Origin: Terriglobia bacterium
GTDB lineage: Bacteria; Acidobacteriota; Terriglobia; Bryobacterales; Bryobacteraceae
NCBI GenBank assembly: GCA_020073345.1
Contig: JAIQFI010000031.1
Span: 1-64,000, forward strand
DNA length: 64,000 nucleotides
Direction of reading: 5' to 3'
Positions 1-9,664 of this stretch are shown piece after piece. The notes under the pieces are model-generated. The model did no database searches. It saw only the letters and a program-made list of their open reading frames with translations, and was not told where the DNA came from. The translations under genes and the position numbers were made by a program. Every line of letters begins with the position of its first letter. Position 1 is the stretch's first letter.

Positions 1-19
1 GATACACTGGTATCACTGG

Positions 20-2266
20 ATGCCACCGGAATCCACCGATACCGCTCCGCCGCCGGCCCCGCTTCCTGTAGCGCCGCTAGCGACGCCTCCTCCGTCGGTC
101 GAGACCCTTTACCGCGGCCTCGAAGCACATCTGCGGGAAACCCGCCCCAAAGAGGATCTGGCCCCTCTGGAACGCGCCTATCGTTTCGCTTCCGAACGCC
201 ACCTCGGCCAGATGCGGGTCTCAGGCGAGCCCTACATGACCCATCCGCTTCTGGTCACCCGCCAGCTCGCCGACATGAACATGGACATGGTCTGCCTCCA
301 GACCGGGCTCCTGCACGATGTGGTCGAAGACACCTCCGCGACTCTGGAAGAGGTCCGCAAGGAGTTCGGCGACGAGGTGGCCCGCTGCGTCGACGGGGTC
401 ACCAAGCTGAGCAAGCTCGACCTGGCCTCGCGCGAAGAACGCCAGGCCGAAAGCGTCCGCAAGATGCTGCTGGCCATGGTCAACGATATCCGGGTCATCC
501 TGGTCAAGCTGGCCGACCGCCTGCATAATATGCGCACGCTGGGTTCGCTGCCGGAAGAAAAGCGGCTCCGCATTGCCCAGGAAACCATGGATATCTACGC
601 GCCCATCGCCCACCGCCTCGGCATGGGGAAGATCCGCAGCGAACTGGAGGATCTGGCGTTCCGGTACCTGGAGCCCGAAGCTTCCGAAGGCCTGCTGCGC
701 GAATTTGAAGCAGCCCGCCCCGGTAATGAAGCGTTTCTAAACCAGGTGAAGCATATCGTCGAGGTCAACCTGGCCCGCGAAGGGATTCCCGCACGCGTCG
801 ACACTCGCGTGAAGCGCGCCTACTCCGTATTCCAAAAGCTCAAGCGTCAGAAAATCGTCCTGGACCAGGTCTACGATCTTCTCGCTGTGCGGATCATTAC
901 CGATTCTGTCAAGAACTGTTACGCGGCTCTGGGTGTGATCCACAATGAGTGGCATCCCATCCCCGGCCGGATCAAGGATTTTATCGCCATCCCGAGGCCA
1001 AATTTATACCAGTCCCTGCACACCTCCGTCATGGGTCCCGAAGGCCGCCATTTCGAGGTCCAGATCCGTACCGACGAGATGCATCGTATCGCCGAAGAGG
1101 GCATCGCGGCGCACTGGAAGTACAAAGAGGGCCGCCGCGGTCCCGCCGATGACGATCAGCGCATCTCCTGGCTTCGCCAGCTGGTCGAATGGCAGCGCGA
1201 CATGCGCGATTCCGCCGAATTCATGTCCACCCTTAAAGTGGATCTGTATCCGGAGGAAGTGTACTGCTTCACTCCTAAAGGCCGGGTGATCGCATTGCCG
1301 CGCGGCGCCACCCCCATCGATTTCGCGTACGCCATCCATTCCGACGTCGGCAACACCTGCGTGGGCGGCAAGGTTAACGGGCGCATCGTGCAGCTCAAGC
1401 ACCCGCTGCGCAACGGCGACGTAGTCGAGATCCTGACCCAGACCGGCCACCTACCCAGCAAGGACTGGCTGGCGGTGGTGAAAACCTCGCGCGCGCGCAA
1501 CAAGATCAGGCACGTCATCAATACCACCGAGCGCGCCAAGGCCATCGAAATCGGGGAGAAGTCCCTGGAGCGCGAAGCGCGCCGCCTAGGTGTCCAGCTC
1601 GGACGCGTATCCAGGAACCAGCTCGACGCCGTGGCGTCGGATTATGGGTGTTCCAAGATGGAGGATCTCCACGCGGCTCTGGGGTACGGAAAATACTCCG
1701 CGCGCCAAGTCCTGCAGAAACTTGCGCCGGAACTGGTGCCCGCGGAACCTTCCGAACCCGCCGCGCCGGCTCTGGAACGTCCGGCCGCCGCGCGCGTCGG
1801 TGACGACCGGGATCTGGTCGTCCAGGTGAAAGGTATCGACGACCTGATGACCTATCGCGCCAAGTGTTGCAACCCTATCCGCGGCGAGCCCATCGTGGGC
1901 TATGTGACGCGCGGGAAGGGCATCGCGGTGCATTCGGTCAACTGCAGCAATGTCCAGAACCTGATGTACGACGCGGAGCGCAAGATCGAGGTCGAGTGGG
2001 CGCGCGCCGAAACCCGCGCCTTCCCGGTGAAGCTTCTGGTCCGAACCGAGGATCGCCCGGGTATGCTGAGCCAGATCACCACCGCTTTGTTCAACGAGCA
2101 GACCAACATCCTGAGCCTGGAAACCCACGGCGGCGAGAGCGACGGCGGCGCCGTAATCGACATGACCCTGGAAGTCAAGGACAAACGGCAGCTGGAACGG
2201 GTGGTCTCGGCGATCCGCCGCATCTCCGGCGTCCGCGACATCGAACGAGTGAATGAACGCACCTGA
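20..2266 (+). CDS. relA: Bifunctional (p)ppGpp synthetase/hydrolase (RelA/SpoT, Rsh family)
   Basis: 748 aa ORF; HD hydrolase motif (LLHDVVEDT), synthetase region (RIKDFIAIPRPNLYQSLHTSV), TGS and C-terminal ACT-like region. Confidence 0.96.
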   Translation: MPPESTDTAPPPAPLPVAPLATPPPSVETLYRGLEAHLRETRPKEDLAPLERAYRFASERHLGQMRVSGEPYMTHPLLVTRQLADMNMDMVCLQTGLLHDVVEDTSATLEEVRKEFGDEVARCVDGVTKLSKLDLASREERQAESVRKMLLAMVNDIRVILVKLADRLHNMRTLGSLPEEKRLRIAQETMDIYAPIAHRLGMGKIRSELEDLAFRYLEPEASEGLLREFEAARPGNEAFLNQVKHIVEVNLAREGIPARVDTRVKRAYSVFQKLKRQKIVLDQVYDLLAVRIITDSVKNCYAALGVIHNEWHPIPGRIKDFIAIPRPNLYQSLHTSVMGPEGRHFEVQIRTDEMHRIAEEGIAAHWKYKEGRRGPADDDQRISWLRQLVEWQRDMRDSAEFMSTLKVDLYPEEVYCFTPKGRVIALPRGATPIDFAYAIHSDVGNTCVGGKVNGRIVQLKHPLRNGDVVEILTQTGHLPSKDWLAVVKTSRARNKIRHVINTTERAKAIEIGEKSLEREARRLGVQLGRVSRNQLDAVASDYGCSKMEDLHAALGYGKYSARQVLQKLAPELVPAEPSEPAAPALERPAAARVGDDRDLVVQVKGIDDLMTYRAKCCNPIRGEPIVGYVTRGKGIAVHSVNCSNVQNLMYDAERKIEVEWARAETRAFPVKLLVRTEDRPGMLSQITTALFNEQTNILSLETHGGESDGGAVIDMTLEVKDKRQLERVVSAIRRISGVRDIERVNERT

Positions 2267-2609
2267 ACCCGAGCACATCGCCATTTCCAAGTCGAAGGGC
2301 ATCAAGATCGATTGGAAAGATGGCCATCATAGCGATTACGAACTGGGTTACCTGCGCGACGAGTGCCCCTGCGCCACTTGCACCGGCGCGCACGGCACCG
2401 CGCCGCAGAAGACCAACTATGCCGCGCCTAAGCCCGCCGACCCCTTCAAGATGTTCACACCTACGCTCAAGATGCTGAACGTGGAGCCGGTGGGTGGCTA
2501 CGCCATCCGCATCGATTGGAGCGACGGACACGGCTCGGGGATCTATTCGTTCGACTATCTGCGGTCGATCTGCTCGTGCGCGACGTGTAGAGGTGGCGCA
2601 GGTTTGTAG
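2253..2609 (+). CDS. DUF971 (GBBH-like N-terminal domain) protein
   Basis: 118 aa; WxDGHxSxYxLxYLRxxCPCATC pattern, repeated C-terminally as DYLRSICSCATC; overlaps relA 3' end. Confidence 0.8.
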   Translation: MNAPEPEHIAISKSKGIKIDWKDGHHSDYELGYLRDECPCATCTGAHGTAPQKTNYAAPKPADPFKMFTPTLKMLNVEPVGGYAIRIDWSDGHGSGIYSFDYLRSICSCATCRGGAGL

Positions 2610-2623
2610 TCCTCAGAAACACC

Positions 2624-2836
2624 ATGGCCAAATACGAAGTATGGGGACGTAAGGAGTTTGCTAAGGGCAAGCGACAAAAACTGGCTTACGGAATAGGGAG
2701 CGAGGCTGAAGTCAAGCGAGTTCGACAGGAGTTCATTGATAAAGGGTTCCTGGACTGTATCTGTGTTCGAGCGCGAGATTCTTTTCTTGCTGGTAGAGGA
2801 ATAGGGAAACGTCGAACTCCGAAGCGAAAGCCCTAG
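2624..2836 (+). CDS. Small basic hypothetical protein
   Basis: 70 aa ORF in a gap; no recognised family. Confidence 0.4.
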   Translation: MAKYEVWGRKEFAKGKRQKLAYGIGSEAEVKRVRQEFIDKGFLDCICVRARDSFLAGRGIGKRRTPKRKP

Positions 2837-2865
2837 ATCCAACTGGCTCATGACTTTGGGCACCT

Positions 2866-2911
2866 GTGGGGCGGGCTTTCAGCCTGCGCGGGGCTTTTAG
2901 CCCCGCTTCCC
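2866..2911. repeat. Two-hairpin intergenic repeat, copy A
   Basis: gtggggcgggctttcagcctgcgcggggcttttagccccgcttcccc; GCGGGGC-TTTTA-GCCCCGC hairpin; aligns with 17091-17137. Confidence 0.75.
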
Positions 2912-3076
2912 CGCAAGAGGCGCAAACGTCGATTTCTTGGTGTGAATCGCTGGACCGTCTGCTACTTTTTCCGTTACGGCTTCTGCGACGAACTTCTTCA
3001 GAGAGATCCCCAACTCAGCGGCTCGAATGCGTGCCCTTTCAAGCACCGCATCTGGAATGTCTACCGTAGTCCTCAT
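2897..3076 (-). CDS. Ribbon-helix-helix (VapB-like) antitoxin, apparently orphan
   Basis: MRTTVDIPDAVLERARIRAAELGISLKKFVAEAVTEK; internal Met start preferred over the 100 aa ORF; no toxin ORF adjacent. Confidence 0.65.
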   Translation of the reverse strand: MRTTVDIPDAVLERARIRAAELGISLKKFVAEAVTEKVADGPAIHTKKSTFAPLAGKRG

Positions 3077-3078
3077 AT

Positions 3079-4356
3079 TCAGGCCCGCCACACTACTTCG
3101 CCCGCCACCACCGTCGCCACGGGACCACCTTTGAACTTCTTCCCATCGAACGGAGAATTCCGGCTCTTGGAAAACGACTTGTTCACATCGTAGGTCCATT
3201 CGCGATCCGTGGAGAAGACCGTCACGTCGGCCGGTCCGCCCGCCGCCAGCGTCCCGCGATCGATCCCCAGAATCCGCGCCGGCCCGGTCGTGAACAGCTC
3301 GACTAACCTACCGATACCGATCTTCCCAGGATGCACCAGCTGCTCCAACGAGACGCCGATGGCCGTTTCCAGGCCCAGAATCCCGAACGGACAGCTCTCG
3401 AACTCCTGCATCTTCTCGCTGCCCGGATGAGGCGCGTGATCGGTGGCGATCGCGTCTATCGCGCCGTTCACGATGCCCTCGAGCACCGCCGTGACGTCGC
3501 ACGATCCGCGCAGCGGCGGCTTCATCTTATAGTTGCTGTCGTAAGGCTTCATGTCACGATCGGCCAGCGCCAGATGATGCGGCGTCGCCTCGGCCGTCAC
3601 CGCCAGGCCCTTCGATTTGGCGAATTGCACCATCTCCACCGAGTGTCGCGAGGAAATATGCGCCACGTGATAGCGCGCGCCGGTCACCTCCGTTAGCAGA
3701 ATGTCGCGCGCCACCATCACGTCTTCCGAACATCCGGGAATACCCCGCAGGCCCAGGCGCACCGACTCGGCCCCCTCATGCATGTCCCCGCCCGCGCTCA
3801 GGTGCAGATCCTCGCAGTGGTTGATCACCGGGATTCCCAGGCTGCATGCAAACTCCATCGCCCTTCGCATTACGCGCGCGTTCATCACCGGACGCCCGTC
3901 GTCGGAAATGGCCACCGCGCCGGCCTGCTTCATGGACCCGATGGCGGCTAATTCCTCGCCCGCACTGCCCTTGGTGATCGCGCCGATCGGGAACACGTTG
4001 ACCACCGCGTGCCTCCGTGCCTTCTCGATCATGTAGCTGGTGACGGTGGCGTTATCGTTCACCGGCTTGGTGTTGGGCATGGGACATACCGAGGTGAACC
4101 CGCCCGCGGCCGCCGCGCGCGATCCGGTCTCGATCGTTTCGGCATGTTCGAAGCCTGGCTCGCGCAGGTGCACGTGCATGTCGATGAAGCCCGGCGCCAC
4201 GATCAGACCGGTCGCGTCGAACACATCTGAGCCTGCCGCCTGCAGGCCTGCGCCGACGCCCTTGATGACGCCGTCCTCGATCCACACATCCGCCACGCTG
4301 TCGTGACGCGACGCCGGATCGATCACCCGGCCGTTCTTAATGAGCAGTCGCGCCAT
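3079..4356 (-). CDS. pyrC: Dihydroorotase
   Basis: 425 aa; GFIDMHVHLREPG, ATDHAPH motifs. Confidence 0.96.
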   Translation of the reverse strand: MARLLIKNGRVIDPASRHDSVADVWIEDGVIKGVGAGLQAAGSDVFDATGLIVAPGFIDMHVHLREPGFEHAETIETGSRAAAAGGFTSVCPMPNTKPVNDNATVTSYMIEKARRHAVVNVFPIGAITKGSAGEELAAIGSMKQAGAVAISDDGRPVMNARVMRRAMEFACSLGIPVINHCEDLHLSAGGDMHEGAESVRLGLRGIPGCSEDVMVARDILLTEVTGARYHVAHISSRHSVEMVQFAKSKGLAVTAEATPHHLALADRDMKPYDSNYKMKPPLRGSCDVTAVLEGIVNGAIDAIATDHAPHPGSEKMQEFESCPFGILGLETAIGVSLEQLVHPGKIGIGRLVELFTTGPARILGIDRGTLAAGGPADVTVFSTDREWTYDVNKSFSKSRNSPFDGKKFKGGPVATVVAGEVVWRA

Positions 4357-5275
4357 CGGTTTTCTTTCCCGCCATCACGCGCTCCAGCACGGCCATCCGC
4401 ACCGCGATCCCGTTTTCCACCTGGTTCAGAATCACCGACCGCTGTGAATCCGCCGCCTCTGAGGAAATCTCGCGTCCGCGGTTGATCGGACCAGGATGCA
4501 TCACAATGGCGTCCGGCCGGGCCAATTTCAGGTGCTCCAGGCGCAGCCCGTAGAACTGAAAGTATTCGCTCGCCGAAAACCCCGGCTCGTGTTGCCGTTC
4601 CAGTTGGACGCGCAGCATCATGATGACGTCGGCGTCCCGGATCGCCTGGTCCATGCTGGTGGTCAGCGTCACGCCCGGGGCGATCTGCTTCAAGGCTTCG
4701 GGCAACAGCGAGGCCGGACCGCACAGCACGATATCGGCCCCGAACTTGGACAGCAGGTACACGTTCGACCGGGCCACGCGGCTATGCGCGATGTCTCCGA
4801 TGATCGCCACGCGCAAGCCTTCGAGCTTCGCGCCCCGATCTAGAATGGTCCGGGCATCCAATAGCGCCTGGGTCGGATGCTCGTGCGTCCCGTCGCCGGC
4901 GTTGATGATCGGAATCCCCAAGTGGCGCTGCAGAAAATGCGGCGCACCCGACGCCGCGTGCCGCATGATGATGGCGTTCGGACGCATCGCCGCAAGGGTA
5001 TTCAGCGTGTCCACCAGGGACTCACCCTTGGAGACGCTGGATGCCTGCGCTGTAATCGAAACCGAATCGGCTCCCAGGCGCTTGGCCGCAATCTCGAAGC
5101 TAGTGCGCGTGCGCGTAGATGCTTCGAAGAACAGGTTCACCACCATCCGGTCGCGCAGCAGGTCATACTTCCGAAAGCTCTGCCCATTGCGCGGCTGAAA
5201 ATCCTTGGCCCGGTCCAAAATCGCTTGGATCTCCTCGCGCGATAGTGCTTCGATCCCTAGCAGCCCTTGGCCCAC
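4337..5275 (-). CDS. pyrB: Aspartate carbamoyltransferase catalytic subunit
   Basis: 312 aa; FFEASTRTRTSFE, HPTQALLD, MHPGPINRGREI. Confidence 0.97.
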   Translation of the reverse strand: MGQGLLGIEALSREEIQAILDRAKDFQPRNGQSFRKYDLLRDRMVVNLFFEASTRTRTSFEIAAKRLGADSVSITAQASSVSKGESLVDTLNTLAAMRPNAIIMRHAASGAPHFLQRHLGIPIINAGDGTHEHPTQALLDARTILDRGAKLEGLRVAIIGDIAHSRVARSNVYLLSKFGADIVLCGPASLLPEALKQIAPGVTLTTSMDQAIRDADVIMMLRVQLERQHEPGFSASEYFQFYGLRLEHLKLARPDAIVMHPGPINRGREISSEAADSQRSVILNQVENGIAVRMAVLERVMAGKKTDGATAH

Positions 5276-5276
5276 G

Positions 5277-5828
5277 TCAGCCCGCCTTTTCCGTTAGCAG
5301 AACCTTTTCCATCCCGTCAATTTCTTGAAACTTGACCTCGATAATCTCGTTCGCCGCCGTTTGGATCGTGCGCCCGATGTAGCGCGCCTCGATCGGGAGC
5401 TCGCGATGGCCGCGGTCGATCAGCACCAGCAACTGTACGCGTGCCGGCCGGCCGTGATCGAACAGCGCGTCCAGCGCCGACCGCGTTGTGCGTCCGGTGT
5501 ACAGGACGTCGTCCGTCAGGATCACGTCTTTGCCTGCTACGGGGAACGGGATATCCGTGGCGCTCACCACCGGTTGGTTCCCGACCGTCGACAGATCGTC
5601 CCGGTAGAGTTGGATGTCCAAAATCCCGACGGGCACCTTGCGTCCCTCGATCGCTTCAATCTTGGCAGCCAGCCTCTGCGCCAGAGGCACACCCCGCCGG
5701 CGGACGCCGATGAACACCAAATCATCGTGATTCTTGGTCTTTTCCAGGATTTCGTGGGCCAGCCGGACCAGCGTCCGGTCAATTTCGGAGGCGCTCATCA
5801 ACTGGCTTTTCTCGCGGGTGGGACTCAT
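5277..5828 (-). CDS. pyrR: PyrR bifunctional regulator/uracil phosphoribosyltransferase
   Basis: 183 aa; PRPP motif VILTDDVLYTGRTTRSALDAL; upstream of pyrB. Confidence 0.95.
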   Translation of the reverse strand: MSPTREKSQLMSASEIDRTLVRLAHEILEKTKNHDDLVFIGVRRRGVPLAQRLAAKIEAIEGRKVPVGILDIQLYRDDLSTVGNQPVVSATDIPFPVAGKDVILTDDVLYTGRTTRSALDALFDHGRPARVQLLVLIDRGHRELPIEARYIGRTIQTAANEIIEVKFQEIDGMEKVLLTEKAG

Positions 5829-5858
5829 AGGGTAAACGTTTCAGCGTAACACGTGGAG

Positions 5859-6155
5859 CTAATTGCGGCGTAACCGTTGCCGGATATCCTTCGAAAGCTT
5901 CTCGACGTCATCCAGTTTCTTCAAGGTCTTCGTGGAAACCAAATAACGATCGCCCTTTTCCAAGTCGTCTTTGATCTCCTCCGCCAGGCGCGCCAGGTCC
6001 CCGGCGTCCTTCAGGTTCCGCTCGTAATCCACCCGGATGATTTCATCCTTCTGCGATTTCCCGTTGGGCAGCTTCACGTCGGGCTCGTCTTTCGGGAGAG
6101 ATCGCTGCCCCAGCAGGATACAGACTGTGAGCAAAAACAGGCTCAGATACCTCAT
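5859..6155 (-). CDS. Small secreted hypothetical protein
   Basis: 98 aa with N-terminal signal-like sequence MRYLSLFLLTVCILLG. Confidence 0.55.
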   Translation of the reverse strand: MRYLSLFLLTVCILLGQRSLPKDEPDVKLPNGKSQKDEIIRVDYERNLKDAGDLARLAEEIKDDLEKGDRYLVSTKTLKKLDDVEKLSKDIRQRLRRN

Positions 6156-6170
6156 ACTTACTAATGTTAC

Positions 6171-6746
6171 ATGCTCCGTTTAGTAGTCTTGATAACATTC
6201 GCTGCGCAGGCGTTTCCCGCCGATCTCGAGATCCACTACTCCGCGCTGGAGCGCATGGTGGCCGCGCAAATGTTTACGCAGGAAGGCCGCCGCTACGTTC
6301 GGGGCAACCAATCCGCGAAGTGCCAGTACGCTTATCTGGAAGCGCCGAAATTGAGTCCGGCGGCAGGGCGTCTCCAGGTGGCCGCCCGTTTCAGCGGGCG
6401 TTCCGCGATGGACCTGTTCAGCCGCTGCGTCGGCGTGGGCGATTCGTTCGATCTCACCATCACCGCCGTACCCGTGCCGCGCAAGGGCGCTATCGCGTTT
6501 CAGGACACGCAGGTGAGCACGCCCAAGGACTCTTACTACATCCGCCGCGTCCGCTCGGCCATGATGCGCAGCTTCGACCAGGATTTTAAGATCGACATCC
6601 GCGACCAGGCTCGCCGTCTTCTCGAGCAGCCCGCTTCCTCGGGCGCCGTGTACCAGCAAGAACTCAAGGATCTGGACCTGACCGGGATCCGCGTCACCCC
6701 CGAGTCCCTCGTGTTGGTGGTCGACTTCAAGCTGGTCATCAAATAG
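6171..6746 (+). CDS. Secreted hypothetical protein
   Basis: 191 aa, signal peptide MLRLVVLITFAAQAFPA; divergent from 5859-6155. Confidence 0.6.
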   Translation: MLRLVVLITFAAQAFPADLEIHYSALERMVAAQMFTQEGRRYVRGNQSAKCQYAYLEAPKLSPAAGRLQVAARFSGRSAMDLFSRCVGVGDSFDLTITAVPVPRKGAIAFQDTQVSTPKDSYYIRRVRSAMMRSFDQDFKIDIRDQARRLLEQPASSGAVYQQELKDLDLTGIRVTPESLVLVVDFKLVIK

Positions 6747-6796
6747 GTGTGTGAAGCAGCGGCGCGTTGTGAGCGATCATAGAGTTTCAACCTCTA

Positions 6797-8134
6797 ATGC
6801 AGCCCGTCAACATAGGCATCATCGGTCTCGGAAACGTCGGCCTCGGGACCTTGGACGTCCTCGCGGAAAACCACGAGTTGATCGCACAGAAGCTCGGTTT
6901 CCCGCTCTCTGTCGTTGCCATTTGCAGCCGCGGCGTGGCCCAGCGGCATGTTCCCGCGGCGTTTGCCTCCGCCCACCGCACCACCCACTGGAGTGAAGTG
7001 GTGAAGCATCCTGATGTACACATCGTCGCCGAACTGGTGGGCGGGACCGGCGTCGCGCGCGAGATCATCGAGACCGCCATCGCCCATAAGAAGTCGGTGG
7101 TTACCGCCAACAAAGAGCTGATGGCCCTGGCCGGCTCCGGCCTCTGGGATCAGGCCATCGCCGCCGGCGTGAATATCGCCATGGAAGCCAGCGTCGCAGG
7201 CGGTATCCCTATCCATAGCGTCTTGCGCGAGGGCATCGCCGCCGATCGCATCATGACGCTTTACGGCATCCTCAACGGCACCTGCAACTATATCCTTACC
7301 GCCATTGAGCAGCACGGCTCCAGCTTTGAGCAAGTCTTGGCGGAAGCCCAGCGCGCCGGTTATGCCGAAGCCGATCCCTCCGCCGACGTCGACGGCTTCG
7401 ATGCCCGCTCCAAGCTCGCCATCCTTGCGGCGTTGGCCTTCGGCGAGCGCATCGTTCCTTCCGATATCTTCACTGAAGGCATCCGGCGCATCACCCCCAT
7501 CGATTTCGAATACGCCCACCAGTTGCATCACACCATCCGTCTGATCTGTGCCGCCCGCCAGACGCCCAACGGTGTGATTCTCTCGGTGCGGCCTTCGCTG
7601 ATCCCGCAATCGACCATTCTCGCCAGCGTCCGCGGAGCCTATAACGCAGTTTGGGTGAGAGGGAAATTTGGCGCGGATACGTTCTACTATGGCCGTGGAG
7701 CCGGACCCCATCCCACCGGCGTCGCAGTGGCCAGCGACCTGATGCGGGTAGCGCGCGAAATCCGCTATGGCGGTCCGCAGCGCGTCTCACCGTTCGCGCA
7801 TGCCCGCCTCGGCGAATATACGCCGATTTCGGTAACGCTGCACGAATCTGCCTACTTCTTGCGCTTCCGCGTGCACGATCGCCCCGGAATCATCGCGCAG
7901 CTTGCCGCGGCTCTGGCTGCTGAGAATGTTTCGATTGACGCCGTGCTTCAGTTGCCCCACTCCAACTGGCGCGATCTGCCCTTCGTGATCACCGTTCAGC
8001 CGACTACGGAAGCCTCCATCCGCGCCGCCATCGCGCGCATGGCCGAACTCAACTTCCTGATTGAGCCCCCGCTCGCCATGCCCATGGAACTGGCCCTTAC
8101 TTCTGAAAAAAATCCACCGGCTCCAGCGACGTGA
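6797..8134 (+). CDS. hom: Homoserine dehydrogenase
   Basis: 445 aa; GLGNVGLGT Rossmann motif, NGTCNYILT, YAEADPSADVDGFDARSKLAILA, C-terminal ACT domain. Confidence 0.96.
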   Translation: MQPVNIGIIGLGNVGLGTLDVLAENHELIAQKLGFPLSVVAICSRGVAQRHVPAAFASAHRTTHWSEVVKHPDVHIVAELVGGTGVAREIIETAIAHKKSVVTANKELMALAGSGLWDQAIAAGVNIAMEASVAGGIPIHSVLREGIAADRIMTLYGILNGTCNYILTAIEQHGSSFEQVLAEAQRAGYAEADPSADVDGFDARSKLAILAALAFGERIVPSDIFTEGIRRITPIDFEYAHQLHHTIRLICAARQTPNGVILSVRPSLIPQSTILASVRGAYNAVWVRGKFGADTFYYGRGAGPHPTGVAVASDLMRVAREIRYGGPQRVSPFAHARLGEYTPISVTLHESAYFLRFRVHDRPGIIAQLAAALAAENVSIDAVLQLPHSNWRDLPFVITVQPTTEASIRAAIARMAELNFLIEPPLAMPMELALTSEKNPPAPAT

Positions 8135-8498
8135 TTTTCCACTTCTTCCCCTGCTTCTCGACATGGCACTTCACGATCTGTCGTCGGGGCTTCTCATTGT
8201 CGATTTTCAGCAGCCAGTCCAGCTCCAGGGCCCGTTTCTGCTCGCTGCCTTCATCGGTAATGACATCGACCGTCGATCCGATCTCCTGCGTCAGCCCGAA
8301 CAAGTCCTGGATTTCGTCACGCAGCTTTTCGTATTGCGGCATTTGCCGGTCGAACTGATCGAGGAACGCATCGGCATCGCGATTCGCCAAGGCCTCCGAT
8401 ACCGCGCGAAAAACCTCCATCTGCTCCGGCGGCCGATTCTGTCCGGCTGCCGTCAGCGACGCGGCGAGGAGGGAACCAACCAGCAGCTTATATATCAA
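8097..8498 (-). CDS. Secreted hypothetical protein
   Basis: 133 aa with signal peptide; 3' end overlaps hom convergently. Confidence 0.55.
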   Translation of the reverse strand: MIYKLLVGSLLAASLTAAGQNRPPEQMEVFRAVSEALANRDADAFLDQFDRQMPQYEKLRDEIQDLFGLTQEIGSTVDVITDEGSEQKRALELDWLLKIDNEKPRRQIVKCHVEKQGKKWKITSLEPVDFFQK

Positions 8499-9664
8499 GT
8501 CCTGTAACTCGCATTAATCCGGATGTACTCTTCCGTCAGATCGCAGGTCCAGAATCGCGCCCGCCCCTTGCCTCCGCCGCGAATCACGAACCGGATCAGA
8601 CACTCGCTCTCGTCCAGCTTTCGCGTCAATTCCGCTTCCGAAAAAGCCGCGGCGAGCCCGCCCCGGCACACCGCCATCCCCTGCATGAAGATGTCCGTCT
8701 TTCGTGGATCGAACCTCACCCCCGAGTACCCCGCTGCAGCGAGCACGCGTCCCCAGTTCGGATCCGACCCGGCGATCGCCGTCTTCACCAGCGGCGAATT
8801 GGCGATCGTCCGCGCAATGGTTTCGGCTTCGCGCTCCGTTGCGGTCCCTTCTACATCGATGGTCACCAGTTTCCGCGCGCCCTCGCCGTCGCGCGCGATT
8901 TGCTTCGCCAGCGATTCCAGTACTTCGGTAAGCCCCCCTTCGAGAGCCCGCGCTCCCGGCTTGAATCCCGACGCGCCGTTGGCCAGCACGGCGACGACGT
9001 CGTTGGTCGAAGTGTCTCCGTCCACCGATATGCGATTGAACGACACTCCGATCGCCTTCTTCAGCGCCGCGCGCAGCTCCGCCGGCGATGCGACCGCGTC
9101 CGTCATCACGAACCCGAGCGTCGTCGCCATGCGCGGATGAATCATGCCCGAACCCTTCGCCATGCCCGCCACTGTCGCGCGTTTCATCTTCGCGAACGCC
9201 GTCTTGGCCCGCGTGTCCGTGGTCATGATCGCGGCCGCTACCGCGTCGAACGAATCCGGACGCAGCGCCGCCGCCAGCTCCGGAATTGTGTCCACAATCA
9301 GCCGCGCGTTCATCTCCACTCCGATCACGCCGGTCGACGCCGGCAGGACCTCCTGCTCCTGGACTCCCAGCGTCTTTGCGACCGACCGCACGCATTCCAA
9401 GGCCACCCGCTCGCCCGTACGCGTCGCGCAATTGGCGTTGCCCGCATTGATCAGCCATGCCCGCACTCGTCCTCGCGATTCCCGCAGATTCCGTCGCGCC
9501 AGCTCCACGGGCGCGGCTACCACCAGGTTTTTTGTAAAGACAGCCGCCGCCGACGCCGGTGTATCCGACACAATCAGCGCCAGGTCGTCCTTGGCCACTT
9601 TGCGGATCCCCGCGTAGGCCGCAGCATATCGAAACCCCGCCGGCAAAATTGTGCCCAGACTCAT
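8495..9664 (-). CDS. argJ: Glutamate N-acetyltransferase/amino-acid acetyltransferase
   Basis: 389 aa; KGSGMIHPRMATTLGF(V)MTDA autocleavage-type motif, DGDTSTND. Confidence 0.95.
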   Translation of the reverse strand: MSLGTILPAGFRYAAAYAGIRKVAKDDLALIVSDTPASAAAVFTKNLVVAAPVELARRNLRESRGRVRAWLINAGNANCATRTGERVALECVRSVAKTLGVQEQEVLPASTGVIGVEMNARLIVDTIPELAAALRPDSFDAVAAAIMTTDTRAKTAFAKMKRATVAGMAKGSGMIHPRMATTLGFVMTDAVASPAELRAALKKAIGVSFNRISVDGDTSTNDVVAVLANGASGFKPGARALEGGLTEVLESLAKQIARDGEGARKLVTIDVEGTATEREAETIARTIANSPLVKTAIAGSDPNWGRVLAAAGYSGVRFDPRKTDIFMQGMAVCRGGLAAAFSEAELTRKLDESECLIRFVIRGGGKGRARFWTCDLTEEYIRINASYRT

